From: Roseomonas xinghualingensis
Lineage (GTDB): Bacteria > Pseudomonadota > Alphaproteobacteria > Acetobacterales > Acetobacteraceae
Length of the DNA: 64,000 nt
Direction: 5' to 3'
NCBI RefSeq assembly: GCF_025791835.1
Contig: NZ_JAOXLP010000014.1
Coordinates: forward strand, 1 to 64,000
This document shows positions 31,646 through 39,840 of the stretch, in pieces (the first letter of the stretch is position 1; every line of letters starts with the position of its first letter). A program made the translations under genes and the position numbers. Under the pieces are notes generated by a model that was not told where the DNA came from, did not search any database, and worked only from the letters and a program-made list of their open reading frames with translations.

Positions 31646-33097
31646 TCAGTCGCGGACCGGCTGGATGCCGGAATAGTCGCCCAGGCCGGCCCAGCGGTCA
31701 CGCACGGCACGGTAATAGGCATCCGCGTTATAAAGAGTGACGGGCAGGCGCAGGTCGCGTGCCGTCAGCCGGCCGATCGCCTGGGTGACCGAGTAGCTGG
31801 CGGTGACGACATTGGTGAGCGCCCGCACGAGGGAGACGCGGGCGTTCAGCAGTTCCTGCTCGGCGTTCAGCACGTCCAGCGTGGTGCGGCTGCCGACCAC
31901 AGCCTCGCGCTGCACGCCATCCAATGCGATTTCGGCGGCCCGGATCTGGGCACGCACGCTATCCACCGTGGCGCGAGCGCTGATGAGGGTCTCCCATGCC
32001 TGGGAAGCCTGCTGCGATGCGGTGCGCCGCTGCTCGTCCACCACCTGGCGCAGGCGGTTCGCGTCCTGCCGCGCCTGACGGACCGCCGCATACTCGGCGC
32101 CTCCCTGGTAGAGCGGCACGGTCAGGGTGGCGGTGATGCTCTGCCCGGCGATCCGGGTGCCGGCCGTCTGCTGGTTGTCGTTGCGGAATGCCTGGGCCTG
32201 GAGGCTGGCCTGCGGCAGCAGGGCCGAGAGCTGCACATCGACAGCGTCGCGAGCGGCGGACTCGTCGAACAGGGCGGCGACGACGGCAGGGTTGTTCATT
32301 GCGGCGACCTGCATCGCCTCCTGCCCGGTGCGCACGGCTGGCCGAAGCGGCTGCGGCGCGGAAAGGCGGGCGGGGGCCATGCCGATCACGCGCTGGAAGG
32401 TGGCGCGGGCATTCTGGAGCTGCCCTTCCGCATCGGCACGCGACGCCCGGGCGCCCGCAAGACGCGACTCGGCCTGGGCGACATCGGTCCGGGTGATCTC
32501 GCCCACCCGGAAGCGCTCATTCGTTGCTTCCAGCTGGCGTTGCAGCACCTGCACGTTGTTCAGGTTAAGCCGCAACTCCTCCTGAAAGCGGATGACGTTC
32601 ACATAGGCGGAGACGGCATCCTGCAGCACCTGCTGCTCAGTCGCGAGCAGGCGGGCACGCTGGGCAAGAACCTGATTCTCCGCTTGCCGGGTCGAGGCGA
32701 CGGTGCGGCCGCCACGGTAGAGCGGCTGCGTGACGGTGGCTGCGACACTGGCGACGGGCCGGTCCTGATCTGTCGTGACGCCGATTCGCTGGCCATTCGG
32801 CAAGGTGCCGCGGGTGCGGGCGCTGCCATCCGTATAGCCCGCGCTGCCGGAGAGGCTAACGGTGGGGCGCCAGCCGGCCAGGGCCTGCGGCACGTTCTCG
32901 TCCACGACCCGGAGCTGGGCCCGGGCGGTCGCCAGGGTGGGGTTGTCCACATAGGTCTGCGCCAGCGCTTCCTGGAGGGTCTGGGCATACGCGGGGGCCG
33001 TGCCACCGAATGCGAAGCCAGCCAGGGCGATGCCGGCAAGGGCGGTGCCGAGAAGGGCGTCTCGGAGACGCGCGCGCGGAGCGGGCGTGCTGGTCAT
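31646..33097 (-). CDS. TolC-family outer-membrane channel
   Basis: 483 aa from ATG 33097, which gives a signal peptide (LLGTALAGIALAGFAFGGTA, cleavage near AYAQT). The mature part has the TolC repeat structure: LQEALAQTYVDNPTLATARA, then PLYRGGRTVASTRQAENQVL, a second repeat with PLYQGGAEYAAVRQAR, and VGSRTTLDVLNAEQELLNAR. It forms the outer-membrane exit duct for type I secretion or efflux. 27 bp upstream of popZ. The frame is open further upstream without a plausible start. Confidence 0.93.
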   Translation of the reverse strand: MTSTPAPRARLRDALLGTALAGIALAGFAFGGTAPAYAQTLQEALAQTYVDNPTLATARAQLRVVDENVPQALAGWRPTVSLSGSAGYTDGSARTRGTLPNGQRIGVTTDQDRPVASVAATVTQPLYRGGRTVASTRQAENQVLAQRARLLATEQQVLQDAVSAYVNVIRFQEELRLNLNNVQVLQRQLEATNERFRVGEITRTDVAQAESRLAGARASRADAEGQLQNARATFQRVIGMAPARLSAPQPLRPAVRTGQEAMQVAAMNNPAVVAALFDESAARDAVDVQLSALLPQASLQAQAFRNDNQQTAGTRIAGQSITATLTVPLYQGGAEYAAVRQARQDANRLRQVVDEQRRTASQQASQAWETLISARATVDSVRAQIRAAEIALDGVQREAVVGSRTTLDVLNAEQELLNARVSLVRALTNVVTASYSVTQAIGRLTARDLRLPVTLYNADAYYRAVRDRWAGLGDYSGIQPVRD

Positions 33098-33276
33098 CGG
33101 CTGCGATCCTCGAACGGCCGGCCGCGCCGCGGAGCGCGATGCCGGCCACGTGATTCCATGGCTGCCGATGTTAGCCCGGTCCCGCGTTCCGGGGCCAGGA
33201 TACCGGCGAAAGCCTTTCGGAGGCGTTACCCTGGTGCATCGCCTCAGGCGCATCCACCAGGAAATCGCCCCTCGGG

Positions 33277-33939
33277 TCAGACGAACTGGAAGCCAGGCTT
33301 CGGCGCAAAGGCCGGAATGGGCGTCCCGCGTACGTCGAAGGCCTCGGCAATGCTGAGGTGCCCGGCCACCCGTCGGCCGATGATGGCGGAGCCCGCCTCC
33401 CCCGGCGCGCAGCGGATGGCGACGAGGCGGCCACCGTCGGTCAGCTGATCGACCAGCGCCGGCGGGACGGAAGAAACCGCCCCCTCGATCAGGATCAGAT
33501 CGTAAGGTGCCCCGTCCGGAAAGCCGGCGGCGGGATTGCCCTGGTGCTGGCGAATGGCGCCGGCAGGCAGGTCTGAGGCCGCCAGGGCCGGTCCTGCCAA
33601 CTCCAGCAGCGCCTTATCGTCCTCCACCGCCACCACCTGGCAGCCCATATGCGCCAGCAGGGCTGCGCCGTAGCCGGTGCCTGAGGCCAGGAGCAGCACG
33701 CGCTCCGCCGGGCGCGGCTCGGCAAGTTGGAGCAGCTGCGCGATCACCATGGGCTGCAGCAGGACGCGTCCGCCGCCCAGCGCCAGATCCTCGTCGCTCA
33801 GGGAACGCACCCGGAGGTTTTCCGGCACGAAGAGCTCGCGCGGTACCTCCTGCATCGCCCGAAGGATCCGGTGATCCGTTACCCGGTTCGGCCTCACCTG
33901 GCCATCCACCATGCGCCTGCGCGCCTCGGCGTAGTTCAT
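33277..33939 (-). CDS. Protein-L-isoaspartate O-methyltransferase homologue
   Basis: 220 aa from ATG 33939 (MNYAEARRRMVDGQVRPNRV). A class I SAM methyltransferase of the PCMT family, with motif I VLLLASGTGYGAALLAHMG and the preceding LLQPMVIAQLLQL segment. The family repairs isoaspartyl residues, but in this alphaproteobacterial branch, next to tolC, the exact role is uncertain. The 179-bp gap to tolC shows no gene. It diverges from the tRNA cluster. Confidence 0.85.
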   Translation of the reverse strand: MNYAEARRRMVDGQVRPNRVTDHRILRAMQEVPRELFVPENLRVRSLSDEDLALGGGRVLLQPMVIAQLLQLAEPRPAERVLLLASGTGYGAALLAHMGCQVVAVEDDKALLELAGPALAASDLPAGAIRQHQGNPAAGFPDGAPYDLILIEGAVSSVPPALVDQLTDGGRLVAIRCAPGEAGSAIIGRRVAGHLSIAEAFDVRGTPIPAFAPKPGFQFV

Positions 33940-34087
33940 GCCGCCCGCTGCCTCATCTACTGAACCCGGCGGTGTATAGGCGTCACCTGCTCCACTTGGA
34001 AGGACGGGGGTGGCGCCATGATGGGGAGAAAGCCCCAAAGGCGGGTTGACCAGCCGCGCGGGGAAGGCGATATCCGCCCGGCGTGCC

Positions 34088-34161
34088 GGCCCGATGGCAG
34101 AGTGGTGATGCAACGGACTGCAAATCCGTGAATGTGGGTTCGATTCCCGCTCGGGCCTCCA
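34088..34161 (+). tRNA. tRNA-Cys(GCA)
   Basis: Acceptor GGCCCGA/TCGGGCC, D-arm, anticodon stem ACGGA/TCCGT with loop CTGCAAA (anticodon GCA), T-arm GTGGG/CCCGC with TTCGATT, discriminator T and encoded CCA. Confidence 0.95.
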
Positions 34162-34247
34162 CCGCGATTTCTTCCAGACACCCCTTGCGGGATTGGAGGG
34201 ACCGCGGTATCCGGCGCGCCCCGCCACGGTTCGGTGGGAATGAATGA

Positions 34248-34323
34248 TCCCCGATAGCTCAGCTGGTAGAGCACGCGACTGTTAATCGCTAGGTCGTTGG
34301 TTCGAGTCCAACTCGGGGAGCCA
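34248..34323 (+). tRNA. tRNA-Asn(GUU), first copy
   Basis: Acceptor TCCCCGA/TCGGGGA, D-arm GCTC/GAGC, anticodon stem GCGA/TCGC with loop CTGTTAA (anticodon GTT), T-arm with TTCGAGT and encoded GCCA. Identical to the second copy 150 bp downstream. Confidence 0.96.
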
Positions 34324-34397
34324 TTTCAGGGGGATGCGCCGCAAGGTGCGTCCTGTCACTTCTACTTCGCCCGCCAGGCTCCGGCGGGAACGGCTGA

Positions 34398-34473
34398 TCC
34401 CCGATAGCTCAGCTGGTAGAGCACGCGACTGTTAATCGCTAGGTCGTTGGTTCGAGTCCAACTCGGGGAGCCA
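34398..34473 (+). tRNA. tRNA-Asn(GUU), second copy
   Basis: Identical in sequence to the copy at 34248-34323, including the encoded CCA. A strong terminator follows immediately. Confidence 0.96.
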
Positions 34474-34478
34474 TTTCA

Positions 34479-34511
34479 GGGGGATGCGCCGTAGGGCGCC
34501 TCCCCCTTTTT
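34479..34511 (+). terminator. Rho-independent terminator after the tRNA-Asn pair
   Basis: GGGGG and GCGCC pair with GGCGC and CCCCC across a GTAG-centred loop, followed by TTTTT (34507-34511). The first tRNA-Asn copy has a weaker, mutated version (GATGCGCC-GCAA-GGTGCGTC) without a T-run, which would let transcription read into the second copy. Confidence 0.8.
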
Positions 34512-34810
34512 CCTTTCAGCCCTCACCCTCCCCAGTACCTGCACGCGCCCGGCGGCGCAGCAGCCCAGGGTGCAATCCACCGGCCGCCCCTCGGGATCGC
34601 AGTTCAGCGTCTCGCTCTCCAGCACTGGCCGGGCACGACGATCATCCGCCAGGCCGAAGGTGGCGAGGACAGCGGCGGTTGAGGGATCGGCCCTTACGCC
34701 GCCTCAGTGCCGACGAATCGCGGCAGCGGGAACCGGCTCCGCGCATGACGCCTGGATGACAGTCCGGCAGCGAGGCTTGCCCTGGCGCACCGCTCAGGCA
34801 GAAGGGATGC
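34512..34810. other. 300-bp stretch without an accepted gene before phnM
   Basis: No ATG-initiated gene is convincing. On the minus strand a frame is open from 34703 to a stop at 34476-34478 and reads in a protein-like way over about 45 residues (LATFGLADDRRARPVLESET, then LNCDPEGRPVDCTLGCCAAG), but it has no ATG and its end runs into the tRNA terminator. It may be a gene remnant or a short GTG-started peptide (GTG at 34625). The rest should contain the phnM promoter; none is clear. Confidence 0.4.
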
Positions 34811-35950
34811 ATGAGCAACGAGACGATCCTGACCAATGCCAGGCTGGTTCTCCCCGATCGGGTGGAGACCGGCACGGTGCTGCTGCGGGGTGGGTTGATC
34901 GCGGAGATCTCCCCTGGCCGCAGCGCCGCCCCGGGTGCACAGGACCTGGGAGGCGACCACCTCATCCCCGGCGCGGTGGATGTGCATACCGACAATCTGG
35001 AGCGCCAGGTGCTGCCGCGCAGCATGGCGCGCTGGCCCTCGGCCTCGGCATTCCTCTCGCACGACTCACAGGTGGCGGTGGCTGGCGTGACCACGGTATT
35101 GGACGCGCTCTGCCTTGGCGATCTCGGCTTCGACGAAAGCCGCCTTCGCACCGCACGGGAAGGGGTGCGGGACCTGACCGCCCTCACCGAGGCCGGGGTG
35201 CTGAAGACCGACCACCTCCTGCACCTGCGCTGCGAGCTGCCGGCGCGGGACATGCTGTCGATGCTGGAGGAGTACCATACCCATCCGCTGCTTCGGATGG
35301 TCAGCCTGATGGACCATACCCCCGGCGTCGGTCAGTACATCGATGCAAACCGCTATCGCACCATGCGGGTACGCACCGGCGAGGAGCCGGAAGCTGTGGA
35401 GAGGCGGATGGTGGAGCTGGCCGCGCAGCGTGAGACAGTGGGCCAACCGAACCGCCGGGCGCTGCTGGCCCTTTTCGCAGGCCGGGATGTGCCCTTGGCC
35501 ACCCATGACGACTGGGATGCCCGGATCGTCGCGGAGAACGCGGCGGATGGCATCCGGATCAGCGAGTTTCCGGTGAATCTGGAAGCCGCGCGCGCGGCGC
35601 GGGCGCATGGCATGGCGATCATCGCGGGCGCGCCCAATCTCGTCCGCGGCGGAAGCCATTCCGGTAATGTCTCGGCCGCCGCGCTGGCGCGGGCGGGCCT
35701 GGTGGACATCATCGCCTCCGACTATGTGCCGCCCGCCATGATCGAGGCAGCCTGGAGGCTCGTTCCTGAAGCAGGCATGTCCCTGCCGGCGGCGGTGGCG
35801 ACCATCACCGCCAACCCGGCTGAGGCGCTGGGGCTGGCCGATCGCGGGCGCATCGCCCCGGGGCTTCGGGCGGATCTGGTCCGGGTCCGGGAGTTCGAGG
35901 CCATTCCGATGGTTCTGAGCGTATGGCGTGGCGGGGAGCGGATCGCGTGA
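34811..35950 (+). CDS. phnM: Alpha-D-ribose 1-methylphosphonate 5-triphosphate diphosphatase
   Basis: An amidohydrolase-fold enzyme of the C-P lyase pathway that releases pyrophosphate from ribosyl-methylphosphonate triphosphate. 379 aa. Metal-site segments of PhnM are visible: GAVDVHTDNLERQVLPRS, SLMDHTPGVGQYI, PLATHDDWDARI, GAPNLVRGGSHSGNVSA and DIIASDYVPPAM. No C-P lyase core genes (phnGHIJKL) are next to it, so it relies on a locus elsewhere or serves another substrate. It is followed by a DUF1045 gene with TGATG overlap. Confidence 0.92.
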   Translation: MSNETILTNARLVLPDRVETGTVLLRGGLIAEISPGRSAAPGAQDLGGDHLIPGAVDVHTDNLERQVLPRSMARWPSASAFLSHDSQVAVAGVTTVLDALCLGDLGFDESRLRTAREGVRDLTALTEAGVLKTDHLLHLRCELPARDMLSMLEEYHTHPLLRMVSLMDHTPGVGQYIDANRYRTMRVRTGEEPEAVERRMVELAAQRETVGQPNRRALLALFAGRDVPLATHDDWDARIVAENAADGIRISEFPVNLEAARAARAHGMAIIAGAPNLVRGGSHSGNVSAAALARAGLVDIIASDYVPPAMIEAAWRLVPEAGMSLPAAVATITANPAEALGLADRGRIAPGLRADLVRVREFEAIPMVLSVWRGGERIA

Positions 35951-36639
35951 TGGGCGCCCACTCCAGCGCCCGTGCGGCCCTGTACTGGGCGCCCGCCACC
36001 GATGACCCTCTCCATCGCCTGGGCAGCCAATGGCTGGGGCGGGATGCGGAGACGGGCGCCAGCCTGATCCAGCCAGAGATCCCCGGCCTGGACCTGCATG
36101 CACTGACCGCCGACCCGCGCGGCTATGGCCTGCATGCCACTTTGAAGCCCCCCTTTCGCCTCGCCACCTCCTATGCCGCGCTCCGGAAGGATGCGGAGGC
36201 CCTGGCCGCCGCCACGGCGCCCTTCGAGCTGCCCCCGCTGAAGCTGGCCTCGCTGGGCGGCTTCCTGGCCTTGCGGGAGGCAGCCCCCTGCCCGGCCCTC
36301 CAGGCGCTGGCCGATGCCTGCGTGGCAACGCTCGACGCCCACCGCCTGCCGCCGGACGAGGCCGAGACCGCCCGCCGGAGGCCGGAACGACTCTCCCCGG
36401 CCGAGCGGTTCAATCTGGAGCGCTGGGGCTATCCCCATGTGTTCGGCCATTGGCGCTTCCACATCACCCTGACCCGGCGGCTGACGCCGCAGGAGGAAGA
36501 GGCGGTCCGCCTCGCCGCGGCTGCCCTGCTCGCCGAGGCGGCTGCACGGCCGCGCCGCGTCACGGAGCTCTGCCTTTTCACCCAGGCCGGCCCAGGGGAA
36601 CCTTTCCTGATTGCCGAGCGCCTGCCCCTCGGCGGCTGA
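35950..36639 (+). CDS. DUF1045 phosphonate-associated 2H phosphoesterase-like protein
   Basis: 229 aa from ATG 35950, overlapping the phnM stop (TGATG). Member of the DUF1045 family typical of phosphonate operons. It has two H-x-T motifs, HATLKPPFRL and HITLTRRL, about 100 residues apart, which match the 2H phosphoesterase (cyclic phosphodiesterase) active site. The family may act on 1,2-cyclic phosphate intermediates of phosphonate breakdown, but that is inference. Confidence 0.87.
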   Translation: MGAHSSARAALYWAPATDDPLHRLGSQWLGRDAETGASLIQPEIPGLDLHALTADPRGYGLHATLKPPFRLATSYAALRKDAEALAAATAPFELPPLKLASLGGFLALREAAPCPALQALADACVATLDAHRLPPDEAETARRRPERLSPAERFNLERWGYPHVFGHWRFHITLTRRLTPQEEEAVRLAAAALLAEAAARPRRVTELCLFTQAGPGEPFLIAERLPLGG

Positions 36640-36728
36640 GGGCGCTGCCCCTTCCCTCCTGGCCAGCCCGGCGGCATGACTGTGGACGGGCGCAACGAAG
36701 CGGCGCCCGGTCTTCGGGAGGAGAGCGC

Positions 36729-37889
36729 ATGCAGACGACGAATGACCAGCACCAGGAGCTGCGAGACGCTGTCCGCGCCCTCTGCGCTGAATTCCCCGCC
36801 GAGTACCACCGCAAGATCGATGCCGAGCAAGGCTATCCCGAGGCCTTCGTCGATGCACTGACCAAGGCCGGATGGCTCGCGGCCCTGATTCCGGAGGAAT
36901 ATGGCGGATCGGGTCTCGGCCTGACCGAAGCCTCCATCGTCATGGAGGAGATCAACCGCTCCGGCGGCAATTCCGGTGCCTGCCACGGGCAGATGTACAA
37001 TATGGGCACGCTGCTGCGGCATGGCTCGGCCGAGCAGAAGCAGCGCTACCTGCCCAAGATCGCCTCCGGCGAGTTGCGGCTACAGTCCATGGGCGTGACC
37101 GAGCCGACCACCGGCACCGACACGACCAAGATCAAGACCACGGCGGTGCGCAAGGGCGACCGTTATGTGGTGAACGGCCAGAAGGTCTGGATCTCCCGCA
37201 TCCAGCATTCCGAGCTGATGATCCTGCTCGCGCGCACGACGCCGCTCGCCGAGGTGAAGAAGAAGTCCGAGGGCATGTCGATCTTCCTCGTCGATCTGCG
37301 CGAGGCGATCGGCAAGGGCATGACGGTGCGCCCGATCGAGAACATGGTGAACCACGAGACCAACGAGATCTTCTTCGACAATCTCGAGATCCCGGTAGAG
37401 AACCTGATCGGCGAGGAAGGGCGCGGGTTCAAGTACATCCTCGACGGGCTGAATGCCGAGCGCACGTTGATCGCGGCGGAATGCATCGGCGACGGCTACT
37501 GGTTCATCGACAAAGTCGTGCCTTATGTGAAGGAGCGCGTCGTTTTCGGCCGCCCCATCGGGCAGAACCAGGGCGTGCAGTTTCCGATCGCGGAATCCTA
37601 TATCGAGATCGAAGCCGCTAACCTCATGCGCTTCGAGGCCTGCCGGCTGTTCGATGCGCACCAGCCCTGCGGCGCGCAGGCCAATATGGCCAAGTACCTC
37701 GCCGCCAAGGCATCCTGGGAGGCGGCCAATGCCTGCCTGCAGTTCCATGGCGGCTTCGGCTTCGCGCATGAATATGACGTGGAGCGCAAGTTCCGCGAGA
37801 CGCGGCTCTACCAGGTGGCGCCGATCAGCACGAACCTGATCCTGAGCTACGTGGCCGAGCACATCCTCGGCCTGCCGCGCAGCTTCTGA
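36729..37889 (+). CDS. Acyl-CoA dehydrogenase family protein
   Basis: An FAD-dependent dehydrogenase of 386 aa. ATG 36729 follows GGAGG by 6 bases; the frame is open for 230 codons upstream through the DUF1045 gene but is spurious. The N-terminal helical domain is followed by the FAD-site block LRLQSMGVTEPTTGTDTTKI and NGQKVWISRIQHSELMILLA, then the C-terminal helical domain (GLNAERTLIAAECIGDGYWF, and HGGFGFAHEYDVERKFRETR). It leads an operon with CaiB-type and CitE-type genes, so its substrate is probably a dicarboxylic or branched acyl-CoA. Confidence 0.92.
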   Translation: MQTTNDQHQELRDAVRALCAEFPAEYHRKIDAEQGYPEAFVDALTKAGWLAALIPEEYGGSGLGLTEASIVMEEINRSGGNSGACHGQMYNMGTLLRHGSAEQKQRYLPKIASGELRLQSMGVTEPTTGTDTTKIKTTAVRKGDRYVVNGQKVWISRIQHSELMILLARTTPLAEVKKKSEGMSIFLVDLREAIGKGMTVRPIENMVNHETNEIFFDNLEIPVENLIGEEGRGFKYILDGLNAERTLIAAECIGDGYWFIDKVVPYVKERVVFGRPIGQNQGVQFPIAESYIEIEAANLMRFEACRLFDAHQPCGAQANMAKYLAAKASWEAANACLQFHGGFGFAHEYDVERKFRETRLYQVAPISTNLILSYVAEHILGLPRSF

Positions 37890-37903
37890 CGGGGGACAGG
37901 ACC

Positions 37904-39034
37904 ATGGCGGGATCGAAGCCGCTGGCGGGGCTGCTGGTTGTCTCGATGGAACAGGCGGTGGCCGCGCCCTATTGCGCGGGGCGCCTTGCCGATGCCGGGG
38001 CGCGGGTAATCAAGATCGAACGCGTCGATGGTGACTTCGCGCGCGGATATGACGACGCCGCCAAGGGAACATCGAGCTATTTTGCCTGGCTTAATCGCGG
38101 CAAGGAGAGTCTGGTCCTCGACATCAAGCGGGAAGAGGACCTCGCGCTGCTGCACCGCATGATGGCTAAGGCGGATGTCTTCATCCAGAACCTTGCCCCC
38201 GGCGCGGCGGCGCGCGCGGGCTTCGCCAGTGCCGATCTGCGTGCGAAGCACCCGCGGCTGATCACCGTCGATATCTCGGGCTATGGAGAGAGCGGCGAAT
38301 ACGCCTCGATGAAGGCCTATGACCTGCTGGTGCAGGCCGAGAGCGGGCTGTGCAGCGTGACGGGACGACCGGAAGGCCCCGGCCGCGTCGGCGTCTCGGT
38401 TTGCGACATCGCCTGCGGCATGAATGCCCATTCCGCCGTACTGGAGGCATTGATCGAGCGCGGCGTCACCGGGCGCGGCAAGGGCATCGCCGTCTCGCTC
38501 TTCGACGGCATGGCGGATTGGATGAACGTGCCGCTCATCTACTACGAGGGTACGGGGAAGGTCCCAGCGCGTGTCGGCCTTGCCCATCCCTCTATCTGCC
38601 CTTACGGCGCCTTCGATACGGCGGATGGGGCGCAGGTGCTCATCTCCATCCAGAACGAGCGCGAATGGGCAGATTTCTGCGCGCGCTTCCTGTGGGAGCC
38701 GGAGCTGCCGCTGCGGGAGGGCTTCCGCAGCAATGTGGAGCGCGTGGCGAACCGGCCCATGGTGGATGCGCATATCGCCGCTGTCTTCGCGGCCCTCACC
38801 CGCTCCGAATGCGCCATGCGGCTGAAGGAGGCGAAGACCGCCTTCGGCTTCGTCAACGACCTGGATGCCTTCACGCATCACCCTGCCCTGCGGCGCGTGA
38901 CGCTGGAGACACCTGGCGGCCCAGTGCAGGCGGCGGCGCCTGCGCCGATCTTCAGCGATGGCGCGCGGGAGCTGGGCCCCGTTCCCGCCCTGGGTGCCCA
39001 TACGGACAGCATTCGGAAGGAGTTCGCGGCATGA
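37904..39034 (+). CDS. CaiB/BaiF family III CoA-transferase
   Basis: 376 aa. Family III signatures: LLVVSMEQAVAAPYCAGRLA with LADAGARVIKIERVDGDFAR at the N-terminus, YFAWLNRGKESLVLDIKREE, and YDLLVQAESGLCSVTGRPEG leading to the conserved Asp in VSVCDIACGMNA. It moves CoA between carboxylic acids through a glutamyl/aspartyl anhydride. It lies 14 bp after the dehydrogenase and overlaps the CitE-like gene (ATGA), so the three form one pathway. Confidence 0.93.
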   Translation: MAGSKPLAGLLVVSMEQAVAAPYCAGRLADAGARVIKIERVDGDFARGYDDAAKGTSSYFAWLNRGKESLVLDIKREEDLALLHRMMAKADVFIQNLAPGAAARAGFASADLRAKHPRLITVDISGYGESGEYASMKAYDLLVQAESGLCSVTGRPEGPGRVGVSVCDIACGMNAHSAVLEALIERGVTGRGKGIAVSLFDGMADWMNVPLIYYEGTGKVPARVGLAHPSICPYGAFDTADGAQVLISIQNEREWADFCARFLWEPELPLREGFRSNVERVANRPMVDAHIAAVFAALTRSECAMRLKEAKTAFGFVNDLDAFTHHPALRRVTLETPGGPVQAAAPAPIFSDGARELGPVPALGAHTDSIRKEFAA

Positions 39035-39819
39035 CCGCCCCGGCCATCGCCCCCCTTTTCGTTCCCGGTAACCGGCCTGAGCGCTTCGCCAAGGCCGCCG
39101 CCTCGGGTGCCGATGCGGTGCTCATCGACCTGGAGGATGCGGTCGCCCCCGAGGAGAAGGAAGCCGCACGCCGCGCGGCGGCTGGAGCGGCGCTGGAGGG
39201 CGCTCATGTCCTCGTCCGGATCAATGGCGCGGGCACGCCCTGGCATCAGGCGGATGTCGCCGCCCTCGCCTCCGCGAAGATCGGCGGGATCATCCTGTCC
39301 AAGGCAGAGGATCCGGCCGCCCTCGCGGCCATCCGCGCGGCGCTCGGTGAAGGAAAGGAACTCGTGGCGCTGGTGGAATCCGCCCGCGGCATTGCCGCGG
39401 CGCGGGAACTGGCGCGGGGCGCCACGCGCCTTGCCTTCGGCTCGATCGACTTCGCCGCCGATCTTGGTTGCGCCCATACGCGTGAGGCCTTGCTGATGGC
39501 ACGGCTGGAACTGGTCCTCGCCTCGCGACTGGCCGGCATCGCCGCGCCGCTGGATGGCGTGACAGCCACGATCGGCGATGATGCGATGACCGAGGAAGAG
39601 GCGCGCTACGCTGGGGAGCTGGGCTTCGGTGGCAAGCTCTGCATCCATCCCCGCCAGGTCGCCTCCACGCTCCGTGGCTTCGCGCCAGGGGCCGAGGAGG
39701 TGGCGTGGGCGCGCAAGGTACTGGCCGCCGGCGGTGAAGGCGCCGTCGCGGTCGGGGGCATGATGATCGATGCCCCGGTGCGGATACGGGCGGAACGCAT
39801 CCTGTCGCGGGCGGGCTGA
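39031..39819 (+). CDS. CitE-like CoA-ester lyase (HpcH/HpaI family)
   Basis: 262 aa TIM-barrel enzyme. PLFVPGNRPERFAKAAASGA, ADAVLIDLEDAVAPEEKEAA, HVLVRINGAGTPWHQADVA and the C-terminal GFGGKLCIHPRQVA are typical of citrate lyase beta, malyl-CoA and citramalyl-CoA lyases. ATG overlaps the CoA-transferase stop. With the other two genes it could activate, oxidise and cleave a C5 or related dicarboxylate. The end of the gene forms half of the terminator hairpin at 39805-39834. Confidence 0.92.
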   Translation: MTAPAIAPLFVPGNRPERFAKAAASGADAVLIDLEDAVAPEEKEAARRAAAGAALEGAHVLVRINGAGTPWHQADVAALASAKIGGIILSKAEDPAALAAIRAALGEGKELVALVESARGIAAARELARGATRLAFGSIDFAADLGCAHTREALLMARLELVLASRLAGIAAPLDGVTATIGDDAMTEEEARYAGELGFGGKLCIHPRQVASTLRGFAPGAEEVAWARKVLAAGGEGAVAVGGMMIDAPVRIRAERILSRAG

Positions 39820-39834
39820 TCGGCCCGCCCGCGA
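39805..39834. terminator. Bidirectional terminator between convergent genes
   Basis: A perfect 12-bp stem, TCGCGGGCGGGC/GCCCGCCCGCGA, with loop TGATCG. It spans the stop of the CitE-like gene and lies just before the stop of the convergent ThDP-enzyme gene. No T-run is needed on either strand given the stem strength, but termination is inferred. Confidence 0.7.
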
Positions 39835-39840
39835 AGGGCG

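Larger units (their letters stand above)
34242..34498 (+). repeat. 150-bp tandem duplication carrying tRNA-Asn
   Basis: The two tRNA-Asn genes and short flanks are repeated: TGATCC just before each, and CCATTTCAGGGGGATGCGCCG just after each. The distal parts of the spacers differ, so the duplication is not brand new or only the tRNA block is being kept identical by conversion. Confidence 0.85.

Noticed and set aside
34811..36639. A complete C-P lyase operon
   Set aside because: Only phnM and the DUF1045 gene are present; neighbours are tRNAs and acyl-CoA genes.
36030..36728. N-terminal extension of the acyl-CoA dehydrogenase into the DUF1045 gene
   Set aside because: The strong GGAGG and ATG at 36729 give a full-length enzyme; the upstream reading overlaps a well-supported gene in another frame.
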